A stretch of DNA of 64,000 nucleotides from a bacterium (GCA_026129405.1 JAHCID010000002.1:248001-312000), one strand, 5' to 3'; counted from the first letter of the stretch, positions 39,981 to 48,824 are shown. A program made the numbers and translations. Notes: a model not told the origin generated them from the letters alone.

Positions 39981-40265
39981 ATGGCGCGCGCGATCTGGAA
40001 GGACACGGTGCTGGCCGAGAGCGACCGCTGCGAGCTGGTCGAGGGCAACCACTACTTCCCGCCGGACGCGGTCCGGCGCGATCTGCTGCGCCCGAGCGCG
40101 ACGCACACCACCTGCGGCTGGAAGGGCGAGGCGAGCTACTACGACGTCGTGGTCGCCGGCGAGACGAACCCCGACGCCGCTTGGTACTATCCGGCGCCGA
40201 AGGCGGCGGCGGCGAACATCCGCGACTACGTCGCGTTCTGGCGCGGCGTGCGCGTCGAGCCCTGA
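39981..40265 (+). CDS. DUF427 protein
   Basis: 94 residues matching DUF427 throughout: [74 protein letters not shown]. This is a small beta-rich domain of unknown function, sometimes found in redox or nucleotidyltransferase contexts. ATG at 39981 has GAGGAG upstream. It stands alone between the zinc ribbon and the channel. Confidence 0.88.
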   Translation: MARAIWKDTVLAESDRCELVEGNHYFPPDAVRRDLLRPSATHTTCGWKGEASYYDVVVAGETNPDAAWYYPAPKAAAANIRDYVAFWRGVRVEP

Positions 40266-40344
40266 GCGCCGCCACGCGGCGGGCACGAAATGGCAAGATC
40301 GCCCGGGTGCCCGCTGCTATGCAGGGCCGGCCCGCCCGCGCCCG

Positions 40345-41070
40345 ATGCCCAGCCACCCGCACGACGACCACGAGACGAGCCGCTCGCGCCGCGCCCTGCA
40401 CGCGATGCGGTCGCAGATCCAGCCGGGGTCGTTCCCACTCCTGCTGGCCGCGATCGGCACGCTCTACGTCCTCAACGGCCTCGCCGCCTCCTCGGAGCTG
40501 GCCGAGGGGCTGCTGCTCGCCGCTCACGTCGCGGTGTTGGTCGCGAGCATCTACGCCCTCAGCGCGCGTCGCGAGACGCTGGCGGTGGCGGTCATGATGG
40601 GCGTCGTCGCGCTGGCGTTCGAGCTGCGCGTGCTGGGGGTGGGGTACGTGCCCCACCGCCTGGGAGAGGACGTCGTCTCGATCGCGTTCCTGCTCTGGAT
40701 CCTCGTCGTGGTCCTGCGCGAGGTCGTGCGCCCGACGACGGCGGAGCGCGACGCGGTGCTGGGGGCGCTGTGCGGATTCCTCATGATCCTCACGATCTTC
40801 ACGCGCGTGCACGCGCTGCTCGAGGTCCTCGTGCCGGGGTCGTATCAAGGCGTCGCGCTCGGCGGCGTCCCGGCGCGTCCGGGCGTCGTCCTGTCGACCT
40901 TCCAGTACTTCAGCACGGTGACGCTCACCACGACGGGCTTCGGCGACATCGTGCCGGTGAGCGTGCCGGCGCGGCTCGTGACCGGCCTCGAGGCCATCGT
41001 CGGGCAGCTCTATCTGGCGGTCGTGGTCGCGAGCCTGGTCGGACGCGCGGTGGGGCGGCGGGGCCAGTGA
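40345..41070 (+). CDS. Potassium channel-like protein
   Basis: 241 residues. About five hydrophobic helices precede a pore loop [19 protein letters not shown] with the K+ selectivity signature TTGFGD, then a last helix ([23 protein letters not shown]). This is the voltage-gated-like six-helix plan. The helix before the pore pair lacks a regular row of arginines, and no RCK/TrkA or cyclic-nucleotide domain follows, so gating is unclear. The ATG at 40345 gives a short His/Asp-rich cytosolic N-terminus. Confidence 0.85.
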   Translation: MPSHPHDDHETSRSRRALHAMRSQIQPGSFPLLLAAIGTLYVLNGLAASSELAEGLLLAAHVAVLVASIYALSARRETLAVAVMMGVVALAFELRVLGVGYVPHRLGEDVVSIAFLLWILVVVLREVVRPTTAERDAVLGALCGFLMILTIFTRVHALLEVLVPGSYQGVALGGVPARPGVVLSTFQYFSTVTLTTTGFGDIVPVSVPARLVTGLEAIVGQLYLAVVVASLVGRAVGRRGQ

Positions 41071-41079
41071 GCGGCCGAT

Positions 41080-41100
41080 GCGCCGCGCGGGTCGCGGCGC
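41080..41100 (+). terminator. Hairpin after the channel gene
   Basis: GCGCCGCG and CGCGGCGC form an 8-bp stem with a 5-base loop, starting 10 bases after the channel stop. No T-run. Confidence 0.4.
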
Positions 41101-41151
41101 GCGGCCGGGCCGGTCTTGCGTTCCGTGCCGGAGCACGCTCGGCTGGCCTGC

Positions 41152-41607
41152 GTGAAGCGGCTCCTCATCGTGTTCCACTCGCAGGGCGGCAGCACGCAGG
41201 CGCTGGCCGAGGCCGCCCTCCGCGGCGCGCGCCGCGAGGAGGGCGTGGAGACGGTCCTGCGGCGCGCCTTCGACGCCGGCCTCGACGATCTCGTCGGCGC
41301 CGGCGCGATCCTCGTCGTGACCCCCGAGAACCTCGGCTACATGGCCGGGGCCATCAAGGACTTCTTCGACCGCACCTTCTACCCGGCCCAGGGACGGGTC
41401 GACGGCACGGCCTACGCCGTCCTCGTGAAGGCGGGCAACGACGGGAGCAACACCGCGGTGCAGGTCGCGCGCATCGCCCGCGGCTACAAGTGGCGCCAGG
41501 TCGCCGAGCCGCTCATCGTCCGCGGGGACGCCGGTCCGGCCGACGTGGCGGCGGCCGAGGACCTCGGCCACGCCCTCGCGGCGGGGCTGGCGCTCGGCAT
41601 CTACTGA
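41152..41607 (+). CDS. Flavodoxin / NADPH-dependent FMN reductase-like protein
   Basis: 151 residues from the GTG at 41152. The FMN phosphate loop is in LLIVFHSQGGSTQALAEA, a second loop in TPENLGYMAGAIKDFFDR, and a third in VKAGNDGSNTAVQ. It is shorter than WrbA and resembles the family of small single-domain flavoproteins. Probably a cytosolic redox carrier or reductase. It lies just ahead of the peroxiredoxin, but no partner can be named. Confidence 0.8.
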   Translation: MKRLLIVFHSQGGSTQALAEAALRGARREEGVETVLRRAFDAGLDDLVGAGAILVVTPENLGYMAGAIKDFFDRTFYPAQGRVDGTAYAVLVKAGNDGSNTAVQVARIARGYKWRQVAEPLIVRGDAGPADVAAAEDLGHALAAGLALGIY

Positions 41608-41655
41608 GGACGGCGCGGGTTTGCCCCGCGTCGCCTCCGTGCTAGGCGACGCCGC

Positions 41656-42141
41656 ATGGGACTCCTCGATTTGTTCGGCGGCGGCGAGCCGGGCATCAAG
41701 CCGGGCGACGCGGCGCCCGAGTTCGCGCTCCCCGACGGTGCGGGTGCGACGGTGCGGCTCTCCGACTTCCGCGGCCGCAAGCCCGTCGTCCTCTATTTCT
41801 ATCCGAAGGACGACACCCCGGGCTGCACGAAGGAGGCGTGCGCCTTCCGCGACCAGTACGAGGACTTCACCGCCGCGGGCGCCGAGGTGATCGGCGTCAG
41901 CTCCGACGACGCCAACGCGCACACCCGCTTCGCGGAGAAGTACAAGCTGCCGTTCCGGCTGCTCACCGACCGCGGCGGCCAGGTGCGCAAGGCGTACGGC
42001 GTGCCCGCGACGCTCGGCCTGCTGCCCGGCCGCGTCACCTTCGTCATCGATCGCGACGGCGTCGTGCGCCACGTCTTCAACTCGCAGCTGCGCGCCACCC
42101 AGCACGTCCCGGAAGCGCTCGCCGCGCTGAGGCGCCTGTGA
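41656..42141 (+). CDS. bcp: Peroxiredoxin, Bcp/PrxQ type
   Basis: 161 residues, thiol peroxidase that reduces H2O2 and organic peroxides. The active site is [18 protein letters not shown], with peroxidatic Cys57 and a resolving Cys62 five residues later, the PrxQ spacing. [21 protein letters not shown] and [15 protein letters not shown] complete the thioredoxin fold. The N-terminal [14 protein letters not shown] is a small addition. The stop overlaps the FAH-family gene start (GTGA). Confidence 0.92.
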   Translation: MGLLDLFGGGEPGIKPGDAAPEFALPDGAGATVRLSDFRGRKPVVLYFYPKDDTPGCTKEACAFRDQYEDFTAAGAEVIGVSSDDANAHTRFAEKYKLPFRLLTDRGGQVRKAYGVPATLGLLPGRVTFVIDRDGVVRHVFNSQLRATQHVPEALAALRRL

Positions 42142-43007
42142 AGCTCGCCACCTTCAGCCACGACGGGCGCACGCGTCTCGGCGTCGCCGTCGGCGAGGAG
42201 CTGGTCGACCTGGCGGCCGCCGCGCCCGCGCTGCCGCAGGAGATGTGCGCGTTCCTGGCGGCGGGGGCGCCGGCGCTCGACGCCGCCCGCGCCGCGGCCG
42301 AGCGCGCCGGCGCACGTCTGCCGCTCGCCGACGTCCACCTGCATGCGCCGGTGCTGCGCCCGCCGGAGTTCCTGGCGATCGGCCTCAACTACGCCGATCA
42401 CATCGCCGAGGCGGGGCTCGAGCGTCCGAAGTTCCCGCTCTTCTTCAACAAGCAGTCGTCCTGCGTCACCGGCCCGTACGCTCCGATCCACCTGCCGCGG
42501 GTCTCGTCGAAGCTCGACTTCGAGGCCGAGCTGGCGTTCGTCATCGGCCGCCGCTGCCGGCACGTGCCGGTCGAGCGGGCGCACGAGGTGATCGCGGGCT
42601 ACACCGTCGCCGACGACGTCAGCGTGCGCGACTGGCAGTTCAAGGCGCCGACGTGGACGCTCGGGAAGTCGTTCGACACCCACGGACTGCTCGGCCCGTT
42701 CCTGGTCACGCCCGACGAGGTCGGCGACCCGCACGCGCTCGAGATCACGACCTGGGTCAACGAGGAGCGCCGCCAGCACTCGAACACGCGCGAGTTCATC
42801 TTCACCTGCTTCGACATGGTGGCGACGCTCTCGACGGTCTGCACGCTCGAGCCCGGCACGGTGATCTCGACCGGCACGCCCGCGGGCGTGGGCGGGCCGC
42901 AGAAGCGTTATCTCGCGGCCGGCGACGTCGTGCGCATCGCCATCGAGAAGCTCGGTCACATCGAGAACCGCGTCATCGACGAGCCGGCCGACACCGCGAT
43001 CTGGTAG
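42138..43007 (+). CDS. Fumarylacetoacetate hydrolase family enzyme
   Basis: 289 residues from the overlapping GTG. The C-terminal FAH domain starts with [16 protein letters not shown] and has the metal-binding acidic motif [13 protein letters not shown], then [42 protein letters not shown] and [11 protein letters not shown]. The first 70 residues are the usual small N-terminal domain. Members hydrolyse or decarboxylate beta-diketo acids in catabolism of aromatics, or act on acylpyruvates. The exact substrate is not evident. Confidence 0.9.
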   Translation: MKLATFSHDGRTRLGVAVGEELVDLAAAAPALPQEMCAFLAAGAPALDAARAAAERAGARLPLADVHLHAPVLRPPEFLAIGLNYADHIAEAGLERPKFPLFFNKQSSCVTGPYAPIHLPRVSSKLDFEAELAFVIGRRCRHVPVERAHEVIAGYTVADDVSVRDWQFKAPTWTLGKSFDTHGLLGPFLVTPDEVGDPHALEITTWVNEERRQHSNTREFIFTCFDMVATLSTVCTLEPGTVISTGTPAGVGGPQKRYLAAGDVVRIAIEKLGHIENRVIDEPADTAIW

Positions 43008-43061
43008 CGGGACGGCCGGCTGGTCGGCTATCCCGCGGGCGTGTAGACCGAGCGGTGCGCC

Positions 43062-44519
43062 ATGCGGCTCGCCGTCAAGGTCTTCTTCGCCGCGTCGGTC
43101 GCGGTCCTGCTGCTCGGCGGCGTGGCGACCTGGTGCCTCACCGTCGTGAATCGGCTGGTGATCGCGAACCAGGCCATCGCCACCCGCACGGTGCCGGCGA
43201 TGCGGCTCGAGTCGCGGCTCGAGGAGGGCGTGCAGAGCCTGATCCGCGCGCAGCGGCGCGCCGCCGTCCTCGACGATCCCGGATACACGACCCTGCGCGA
43301 TCGCCGGCTGGCCGACGTCGAGGCCGAGATCGATCGGCTCGGGCCCTTCCTGCTGACGGAGCGGGAGCGGCGTCTCCTGCGCAAGTCCGATCGCGGCGTG
43401 GCCCGGTTCCGCGAGGCGCTCGCCGCGCAGGCGTCGGCGGAGGTGGGACCGCCGCCCGCGCGGGCGGACCCGGCCGTCGACGCCGCGGCCGCGTGGGCCG
43501 TCCTGCGCCCGCTCCTCGCCGTCGAGCGCACCCTGCACGAGCTCTCCGTCGCGACCTTCGCCGCGGCCGACCGCTGGCGGCGGCGCACCGCCCGGCTCGA
43601 GAGCCGTACCTGGACGACGATCGCCGTCGCGCTCCCCGCGAGCCTCCTCGTGGCACTGCTCAGCGCGGCCATCCTCGCGCTGCGAATGGGCGCGGCCCTG
43701 CGCCGGATCGCGCGCGCCAGCGACGAGGTGGCGGCGGGGACGTTCACCGGCCGACTGGGCGTGCGCTCGCGCGACGAGATCGGCGACCTCGCCCGTGCCT
43801 TCGAGCAGATGGCGACGCGGCTCGGTGACCTCGACCGGCTGAAGCAGGAGCTGTTCGCGCACATCTCGCACGAGCTGCGCACCCCGCTCACCGCCGTGCG
43901 CGAGGCGGTGCAGCTCCTGCGCGAGCGTGTGCCCGGGCCGCTGACGCCGCGCCAGGAGCGTCTCGTCGACATCGTCGGGGCCGCCACCGAGCGCATGCTG
44001 CGGCTCGTGAACCGTATCCTCGACCTCTCGCGCCTGCGCGCGGGCCTCGCACCGTTCGATCGGCGTGCGGTCGACGTCGGGCGTCTCGTCGAGCGTGCGG
44101 CCGGGGAGCTCCAGCCGCAAGCGGACGCCGCGGGTGTGCGGGTCCTCGCGCGCAGCGACGCGGACCTCGTGCTATACGGCGATCCGGAACGATTGCTGGA
44201 GGTGGTGACGAACCTGCTCGCCAATGCCGTCAAGGCGACGTCCGAGGGCGGCCTCGTCGAGGTGCTCGCGCGCGTCGCCGGGCAGGGCAGCGTCGAGATC
44301 GCGGTGCGCGACACCGGGGTCGGGATCGACGCCGAGGCGCTGCCGCGCATCTTCGATCCCTACGTGCAGGCGCCCGGCGCGCAGGGCGGGACGGGCCTCG
44401 GGCTGGCGATCGCGAAGAGCGTGGTCGAGGCGCACGGCGGCGCGATCACGGCGGCGTCGGCGCCGGGCGCCGGCAGCTGCTTCACGGTCCGCCTGCCGCG
44501 CGACGGGAGGCCGGCGTGA
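43062..44519 (+). CDS. Membrane sensor histidine kinase
   Basis: 485 residues. Helix 1 (FFAASVAVLLLGGVATWCL) and helix 2 (ALPASLLVALLSAAILAL) flank a helical periplasmic domain of about 160 residues. HAMP: RIARASDEVAAGTFTGRLGVRSRDEIGDLARAFEQM. DHp: FAHISHELRTPLTAVREA. ATPase: [26 protein letters not shown]. The order kinase, small lipoprotein, receiver protein recalls qseE-qseG-qseF (glrK-yfhG-glrR). The receiver gene downstream has no DNA-binding domain, however. Confidence 0.9.
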   Translation: MRLAVKVFFAASVAVLLLGGVATWCLTVVNRLVIANQAIATRTVPAMRLESRLEEGVQSLIRAQRRAAVLDDPGYTTLRDRRLADVEAEIDRLGPFLLTERERRLLRKSDRGVARFREALAAQASAEVGPPPARADPAVDAAAAWAVLRPLLAVERTLHELSVATFAAADRWRRRTARLESRTWTTIAVALPASLLVALLSAAILALRMGAALRRIARASDEVAAGTFTGRLGVRSRDEIGDLARAFEQMATRLGDLDRLKQELFAHISHELRTPLTAVREAVQLLRERVPGPLTPRQERLVDIVGAATERMLRLVNRILDLSRLRAGLAPFDRRAVDVGRLVERAAGELQPQADAAGVRVLARSDADLVLYGDPERLLEVVTNLLANAVKATSEGGLVEVLARVAGQGSVEIAVRDTGVGIDAEALPRIFDPYVQAPGAQGGTGLGLAIAKSVVEAHGGAITAASAPGAGSCFTVRLPRDGRPA

Positions 44520-45004
44520 GACGGCTCGGCACGGTCCTCCTCGGCATCGCGCTCTTCGCCAGCGCATGCCCGCGGCCGCCGGCGGCGCCGCCCGCCCCGC
44601 CGAGCCCGCCCCCGCCGTCCGAGGCCGAGCGCGCGCTCGGTGCCGCCCGCGCCGCGCTCGCCTCCGACGACGACCGCCAGGCGCTGCGCAAGCTCGCCGC
44701 GGTCGTCGACGGATGGCCGGAGGCACCCGCAGCGGCCGAGGCGCTCTGGCTGATCGGCGTGCTGCGCGTCGACCCGCAGAGCCGGGTGCGCGACCTGCGC
44801 GCGGCGCGGGCGGTGTTCGCGCGGCTCGCGGCGGAGTATCCCGAGAGCCCCGAGGCGGCCGCGGCGCGCGGTTTCGTGGCCGTGCTGCGCGACCGCGAGC
44901 GCTGCGACGAGGACGTCGCCGCGCTGCGCGCGGAGACGGCGCGGCTGCGCGAGACGGTCGACGCCATGCGCCGCCTCGATCTCGAGCTGGAGCGACGGCC
45001 ATGA
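44516..45004 (+). CDS. Small Pro-rich lipoprotein between sensor genes
   Basis: 162 residues; GTG overlaps the kinase stop. Signal with a lipobox-like end (LGIALFASACPRPP, Cys18), a Pro-rich stretch, then helical segments resembling TPR-like repeats (AERALGAARAALASDDDRQALRKLAAV, AARAVFARLAAEYPESPEAAAARGF) and a terminal coiled coil. Size and position match YfhG/QseG, an outer-membrane lipoprotein that contacts the kinase periplasmic domain. That role is inferred from synteny. Confidence 0.7.
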   Translation: MRRLGTVLLGIALFASACPRPPAAPPAPPSPPPPSEAERALGAARAALASDDDRQALRKLAAVVDGWPEAPAAAEALWLIGVLRVDPQSRVRDLRAARAVFARLAAEYPESPEAAAARGFVAVLRDRERCDEDVAALRAETARLRETVDAMRRLDLELERRP

Positions 45005-46467
45005 GCGCGCGGCGCGTCCTCGTGGTCGACGACGATCCGCATATCCTCGAGGTGCTGGGGATGCGCCTCGAATCGATGGGCCTCGACGTCACCGCGGTCG
45101 GCGATCCCGCGGCGGCGGTGCCGCTCCTCGCTGCGGCGCCGTTCGACCTCGCGCTCTTCGACCTCCGCATGGATCCGATCGACGGCCTCGCCCTGATGCG
45201 CGAGGCGCACGGGCGCCAGCCGGGCCTGCCCGTCCTCATCATGACCGCGCACGCCACGATCGACGGCGCCGTACACGCGGTGAAGGAGGGGGCGTTCGAC
45301 TACCTGACGAAGCCGTTCGTCACCGACGAGCTGCGGCGCAAGGTCGCGCACGCGCTCCGGCAGCGTCGCTGGGCCCGGGATCGCTCGCTCTTGCGCCGGC
45401 TCGGCGAGTCGCTGGCCTCGGCGAACCGTCCCGAGACCGTGCTGGAGGTGGTGGTCCAGGCGACGCGCGAGGCGACGGAGACGTCGCGGGCCTGCGTGTT
45501 CCTCGATGCCGGCGGCACGCCGAGCCTGCACGCGAGCGCGGGCGCGGCGCCGGTCGCGGACGCGGATCTGTACGCCGCCGCCGAGGCCGTGCAGGCCGGA
45601 CGCGAGCCCGCCCCCGAGGCGGCGCACGCCGGCGTGGTCGCGGTCCCGCTGGTCGTCGACGGCAAGCGGCGAGGCGCGCTCGTGGTCGTGCGTCCGGCCG
45701 GGGTCGCGATGACGGGGGACGACCACGACGTGCTCGGGGTGTTCGCCGCCCAGGCCGCGGTGGCGATGAAGAGCGCCGACGAGCTGGCGCGCGCACGCAG
45801 CGGCGCCCTCACCGCGCTCGGCCGCGTGGCGACCCAGGTCGCGCACGAGATCAACAACCCGCTCGGCGGGATCAAGCTGTTCCTGGCCCTGCTCGGCAAG
45901 CGGCTCGGCGCCGCCGCCGACGAGCCGGGCCTCGATCTCGTCCGCAAGGCCGAGCGCGCCATCGACCGCCTGGCGCGCCTCGTGGTCGACATCACCGCCT
46001 TCGGTCGCTCGGCCGCCGTGCAGCGCGAGCCCACCCTCCCGAGCGAGCTCGTGCACGACTGCCTCGCCCTGGCGCACGACCGCGTGACGGAGCGCCAGGT
46101 GAACGTCGTCCTGGCGCTCGACGATGGGGCGGAGCGTTTCCCGCTCGACCCGCGCGACGTCCAGCGCGCACTGCTGAACCTCGTCCTCAACGCCCTCGAC
46201 GCGATGCAGCCCGGCGGCACGCTCACGCTGCGCAGTGCGCGCTGCGCCGACGGCGCCCTGATGCTGCTGGTCGAGGACACCGGCCACGGCTTCGAGCCCG
46301 AGACCCAGGCACGCGCCTTCGACCTCTTCTTCACGACGAAGAGCGAAGGTACCGGCCTCGGCATGTCCATCGTGCGCTCGGTCGCCGAGCGGCACGGCGG
46401 GCGCGTGGAGATCGACAGCGCCCCGGGGCGAGGGACGCGCGTGACGCTCGTCCTCGCCCCGGGCTGA
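45001..46467 (+). CDS. Receiver-GAF-histidine kinase protein
   Basis: 488 residues; ATG overlaps the lipoprotein stop (ATGA). Receiver domain first (VLVVDDDPHILEVLGMRL, LALFDLRMDPIDG, MTAHA, YLTKPF), then a GAF-like domain (about residues 140-255), then a cytosolic kinase core: ALGRVATQVAHEINNPLGGIKLF (phospho-His), LNLVLNALDAM, EDTGHGF, EGTGLGMSI. It has no DNA-binding output. It should receive phosphate from the upstream kinase at Asp and then signal through its own kinase core to an unlinked regulator. Confidence 0.88.
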   Translation: MSARRVLVVDDDPHILEVLGMRLESMGLDVTAVGDPAAAVPLLAAAPFDLALFDLRMDPIDGLALMREAHGRQPGLPVLIMTAHATIDGAVHAVKEGAFDYLTKPFVTDELRRKVAHALRQRRWARDRSLLRRLGESLASANRPETVLEVVVQATREATETSRACVFLDAGGTPSLHASAGAAPVADADLYAAAEAVQAGREPAPEAAHAGVVAVPLVVDGKRRGALVVVRPAGVAMTGDDHDVLGVFAAQAAVAMKSADELARARSGALTALGRVATQVAHEINNPLGGIKLFLALLGKRLGAAADEPGLDLVRKAERAIDRLARLVVDITAFGRSAAVQREPTLPSELVHDCLALAHDRVTERQVNVVLALDDGAERFPLDPRDVQRALLNLVLNALDAMQPGGTLTLRSARCADGALMLLVEDTGHGFEPETQARAFDLFFTTKSEGTGLGMSIVRSVAERHGGRVEIDSAPGRGTRVTLVLAPG

Positions 46468-46478
46468 CCGCCGCGCGT

Positions 46479-47102
46479 CTAGCGGCTCTGCGCCGTCTGG
46501 CGCTCGGCGGTGGTCGCGCCGCGCAGGTTCTCGGCGGCGAAGTCCCAGTTGAGCAGGTGGTCGATGGCCGCCTGCACGTAGCGGTCGCGCTCGTTCTGGT
46601 AGTCGAGGTAGTAGGCGTGCTCCCACACGTCGATGGTGAGGAGCGGGATCTGGTCGTGCGCGATCGGCGTGTCGGCGTCGTGCGTGGTGCTGACGGAGAG
46701 GCGTCCGCCGCGGTCGGCCACGAGCCAGGCCCAACCGGAGCCGAAGTGGCCGATGGCCGCCTCGCGCAGCTTCGTGCGGAAGCTCTCGACCGTGCCGAAG
46801 CCGGTCTCGATGGCCGCGCGCAGCTCGCCGCGCGGCGGCTCGGCCGGCGCGTTCGGCTGGAGGCTCTTCCAGTAGAACGCGTGGTTCCACGCCTGGGCCG
46901 CGTTGTTGAAGACGCCGTTCGAGCTGGTGCGAACGATCGTCTCGAGGTCCTGACGCGCCTTGGGCGTCTGTCCGATCGCCTTCTCGAGCTTGGTGAGGTA
47001 GCCGCGATGATGCTTGCCGTGGTGGAGCTTGATGGTGGTGGCCGAGATGTGCGGCTCGAGGGCGTCGGGGTTCCAGGGGAGCGGGGGAAGATCGAACGTC
47101 AT
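46479..47102 (-). CDS. sodB: Iron-type superoxide dismutase
   Basis: 207 residues. The start FDLPPLPWNPDALEPHIS is typical for the family. Metal ligands are His27 (KLHHGKHH), His74 (AQAWNHAFYW), and Asp158 and His162 (TIDVWEHAYYLDY). The Gln in NNAAQAWNH and the FGSGWAWL segment favour Fe over Mn. Cytosolic, converting superoxide to H2O2 and O2. It is convergent with the sensor operon. A sigma-54-like match just upstream (47116-47131) is too close to the ATG to be the obvious promoter. Confidence 0.95.
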   Translation of the reverse strand: MTFDLPPLPWNPDALEPHISATTIKLHHGKHHRGYLTKLEKAIGQTPKARQDLETIVRTSSNGVFNNAAQAWNHAFYWKSLQPNAPAEPPRGELRAAIETGFGTVESFRTKLREAAIGHFGSGWAWLVADRGGRLSVSTTHDADTPIAHDQIPLLTIDVWEHAYYLDYQNERDRYVQAAIDHLLNWDFAAENLRGATTAERQTAQSR

Positions 47103-47199
47103 GGCCTCACACTAGAGCAATCGACGTGCCCTTCGAAGACGTCTGCCGCGGGCGCGTTCGACGCCGCAGCGGGGCGAACGGCCACGGGGCACGACGGAG

Positions 47200-47544
47200 T
47201 CATTCGTCGGCGGGGTTGCCGCCGGTCGCCGAGCCGTCGGCACGCATGGCGCCGCGCAGCGCCGCGGAGACGACGTCGGTGACCACGAGCCGGCCTGCGG
47301 TGGCGAAGAGCACGCCCACGAGCCGCGGCGTCAGGCCGCCGCCGAGGAGCCAGCCGGCGGCGCCGACGACCCCGACCGTCTCCCAGGGGTTCGCGCGCAC
47401 CTGGCGTCGCAGCCAGGCGATGCCCTCGGCCGCGGCCGTCTCGATCTCCTCGACGGTGCGATCGCGGTCGACGCGGCCGCGGCGCGGGTGCGTCGCGACG
47501 GATGGGGGATGGCTGCCCGTCCCGGCACGGGACGCCGAGGCCAC
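47200..47544 (-). CDS. DUF883/YqjD-like small membrane protein
   Basis: 114 residues. A basic N-terminal tail, then a helical segment (VEEIETAAAEGIAWLRRQVRANPWETVGVVGAAGWLLGGGL) that resembles the C-terminal membrane anchor of YqjD/ElaB/DUF883 proteins, with RANPW before a single hydrophobic helix, then an additional hydrophobic stretch. Last gene of the small-protein operon; start one base after the preceding stop. YqjD-type proteins tether stationary-phase ribosomes to the inner membrane; that role is not shown here. Confidence 0.6.
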   Translation of the reverse strand: MASASRAGTGSHPPSVATHPRRGRVDRDRTVEEIETAAAEGIAWLRRQVRANPWETVGVVGAAGWLLGGGLTPRLVGVLFATAGRLVVTDVVSAALRGAMRADGSATGGNPADE

Positions 47545-47545
47545 G

Positions 47546-47743
47546 TCAGCGCCGCGGCGCCGCGAGGCGCGCCAGGACGTAGCCGCCGGCGAGCGCGGCG
47601 AGGAGGCAGGTGAGCGGCCGCTCCTGGATCAGCGAGCGCGCGCGGTCCTCGAAGGTCGTGAGCTCGCCGCGCAGGCGCTCGAGCTGCTCGGCCGCCTGGT
47701 CGAGGCCGTTCTGGAGGGTCTCGGTGGTGTCGTCGATGTTCAT
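47546..47743 (-). CDS. DUF883/YqjD-like tail-anchored small protein
   Basis: 65 residues: an amphipathic helix with heptads (TLQNGLDQAAEQLERLRGELTTFEDRARSL) followed by ERPLTCLLAALAGGYVLARL, a single C-terminal membrane helix. This is the layout of DUF883/YqjD proteins. ATG at 47743 with GGAAC upstream; part of the operon running from 48789. Confidence 0.65.
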   Translation of the reverse strand: MNIDDTTETLQNGLDQAAEQLERLRGELTTFEDRARSLIQERPLTCLLAALAGGYVLARLAAPRR

Positions 47744-47777
47744 GGGCGCGTTCCTTCTGGTTGCGAACGGGAAGGGA

Positions 47778-47975
47778 TCAACGGCGCGGGCGGCCGAGCC
47801 AGGCGCCGAGCAGCAGTGCCCCGACCAGCCAGGGCACCGGCCGCTCGCGAACGGCGTCGCGGACGTCGACACGGGCGCGTGCGGCGCGCTCGAGGTCGTG
47901 CAGCGCCGTGCGCAGCTCGTCGCGGTGCTCCGCGACCCGGTGCTCGAGGACGGCGCGTTCCTCCGGCGTGGCCAT
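47778..47975 (-). CDS. Small tail-anchored protein, YqjD/DUF3618-like
   Basis: 65 residues: charged helix (EERAVLEHRVAEHRDELRTALHDLERAARARVDVRDAVRERP) and one C-terminal hydrophobic helix (WLVGALLLGAWLGRPRR). It is a size and layout sibling of the next gene. Starts three bases after the holin-like gene ends, so it is translationally linked. Function unknown. Confidence 0.6.
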   Translation of the reverse strand: MATPEERAVLEHRVAEHRDELRTALHDLERAARARVDVRDAVRERPVPWLVGALLLGAWLGRPRR

Positions 47976-47978
47976 GGC

Positions 47979-48320
47979 TCAGCTTCCGAGCAGCCGGCGA
48001 CTACCGATCCAGGCGACCACGGCGCCGGCGGCGAGAGTGGTCGTCGCCAGCAGCCCCAGACTCGCGGCCGGGTGCATCCACTGGGAGAGGAGGATGTGCA
48101 GGCCGCAGAGCGCCGCCACCCACCCCGAGATCATGACCAGGAGCCCGAGCAGGACGAGGAGCGCGCCGGCGCTCAGCCGCACGAGCGTGGCCTCGATCTC
48201 CAGCCGGATCAGCCCGACCTGATCCGTGGCCAGACCCTGCGCGGCGTCGACGAGGCGGTCGAACGATTCCGCGACGCTCGGCGCCGGCTCCGACGTGCGC
48301 AGGGCCCGGGCGGTGGCCAT
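47979..48320 (-). CDS. Phage-holin-family (YqjE-type) membrane protein
   Basis: 113 residues. A helical N-terminal segment (VAESFDRLVDAAQGLATDQVGLIRLEIEATLVRLSAG) leads into two hydrophobic helices (LLVLLGLLVMISGWVAALCGL, ASLGLLATTTLAAGAVVAWIG). This is the holin 3_6 / YqjE family pattern, commonly encoded next to YqjD-like proteins, as here. The family is named for similarity, not because of lysis. ATG at 48320. Confidence 0.7.
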   Translation of the reverse strand: MATARALRTSEPAPSVAESFDRLVDAAQGLATDQVGLIRLEIEATLVRLSAGALLVLLGLLVMISGWVAALCGLHILLSQWMHPAASLGLLATTTLAAGAVVAWIGSRRLLGS

Positions 48321-48327
48321 CGAAGGA

Positions 48328-48789
48328 TCAGCCGACCGCGACGCGGCGCTCGCCCTCGGCCGCCATCGGCCCACGATCCGCGAAGCCGAATCCCGGGCGC
48401 CGCGACGGCGACGGCGGCAGGTGCACCGGCACCAGCGGCGACGGCATGCCCGTGATCGCCTCGCGGCGACGGCGCAGCCCGCGGCGGATCCAGGCCGGGT
48501 CGAGGTCGAGCATCTCGCAGATGCGCTCGAACGAGAAGACCCAGGTCTTGTCGCGGCTGCGCAGCCAGCGCTCCGTGTCGCGGAACAGACGGCGGCGCTT
48601 GGACGTCGTCGGCTCGCGGTGGCCGAGGTAGACCGCGACCGCGTCCTCGAGGATGGCGATCATCAGCCGCTTCTCACCATGGCGGGCCGCCCGTCGGCGA
48701 AGGGCCGTGAAGTACTGCACGGGCATGATGGTCAGGGGCTCGAAAAGCTGGTTCAGCTGCTCGTCGTGATCGGAATTCGGTCGCGCCAT
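48328..48789 (-). CDS. Conserved hypothetical leader gene of the small-protein operon
   Basis: 153 residues. The middle is distinctive: RRRLFRDTERWLRSRDKTWVFSFERICEMLDLDPAWIRRGLRRRRE, which looks like an N-terminal helix followed by a helix-turn-helix-like segment. I recognise this arrangement as recurrent in deltaproteobacterial proteins but cannot name a function; a DNA- or RNA-binding adaptor is possible. ATG at 48789 has a near-perfect GGAGGTGA ribosome site and a sigma-54 promoter at 48825-48840. First gene of a five-gene operon. Confidence 0.65.
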   Translation of the reverse strand: MARPNSDHDEQLNQLFEPLTIMPVQYFTALRRRAARHGEKRLMIAILEDAVAVYLGHREPTTSKRRRLFRDTERWLRSRDKTWVFSFERICEMLDLDPAWIRRGLRRRREAITGMPSPLVPVHLPPSPSRRPGFGFADRGPMAAEGERRVAVG

Positions 48790-48824
48790 GGTGTGGTCAC
48801 CTCCGTGCGGTTGCGAAGTGCTTG

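Noticed and set aside
43007-43036. GCGGGA ... TCCCGC repeat after the FAH-family gene as a terminator
   Set aside because: Only a 6-bp stem with an 18-base gap; too weak to call in such GC-rich DNA.
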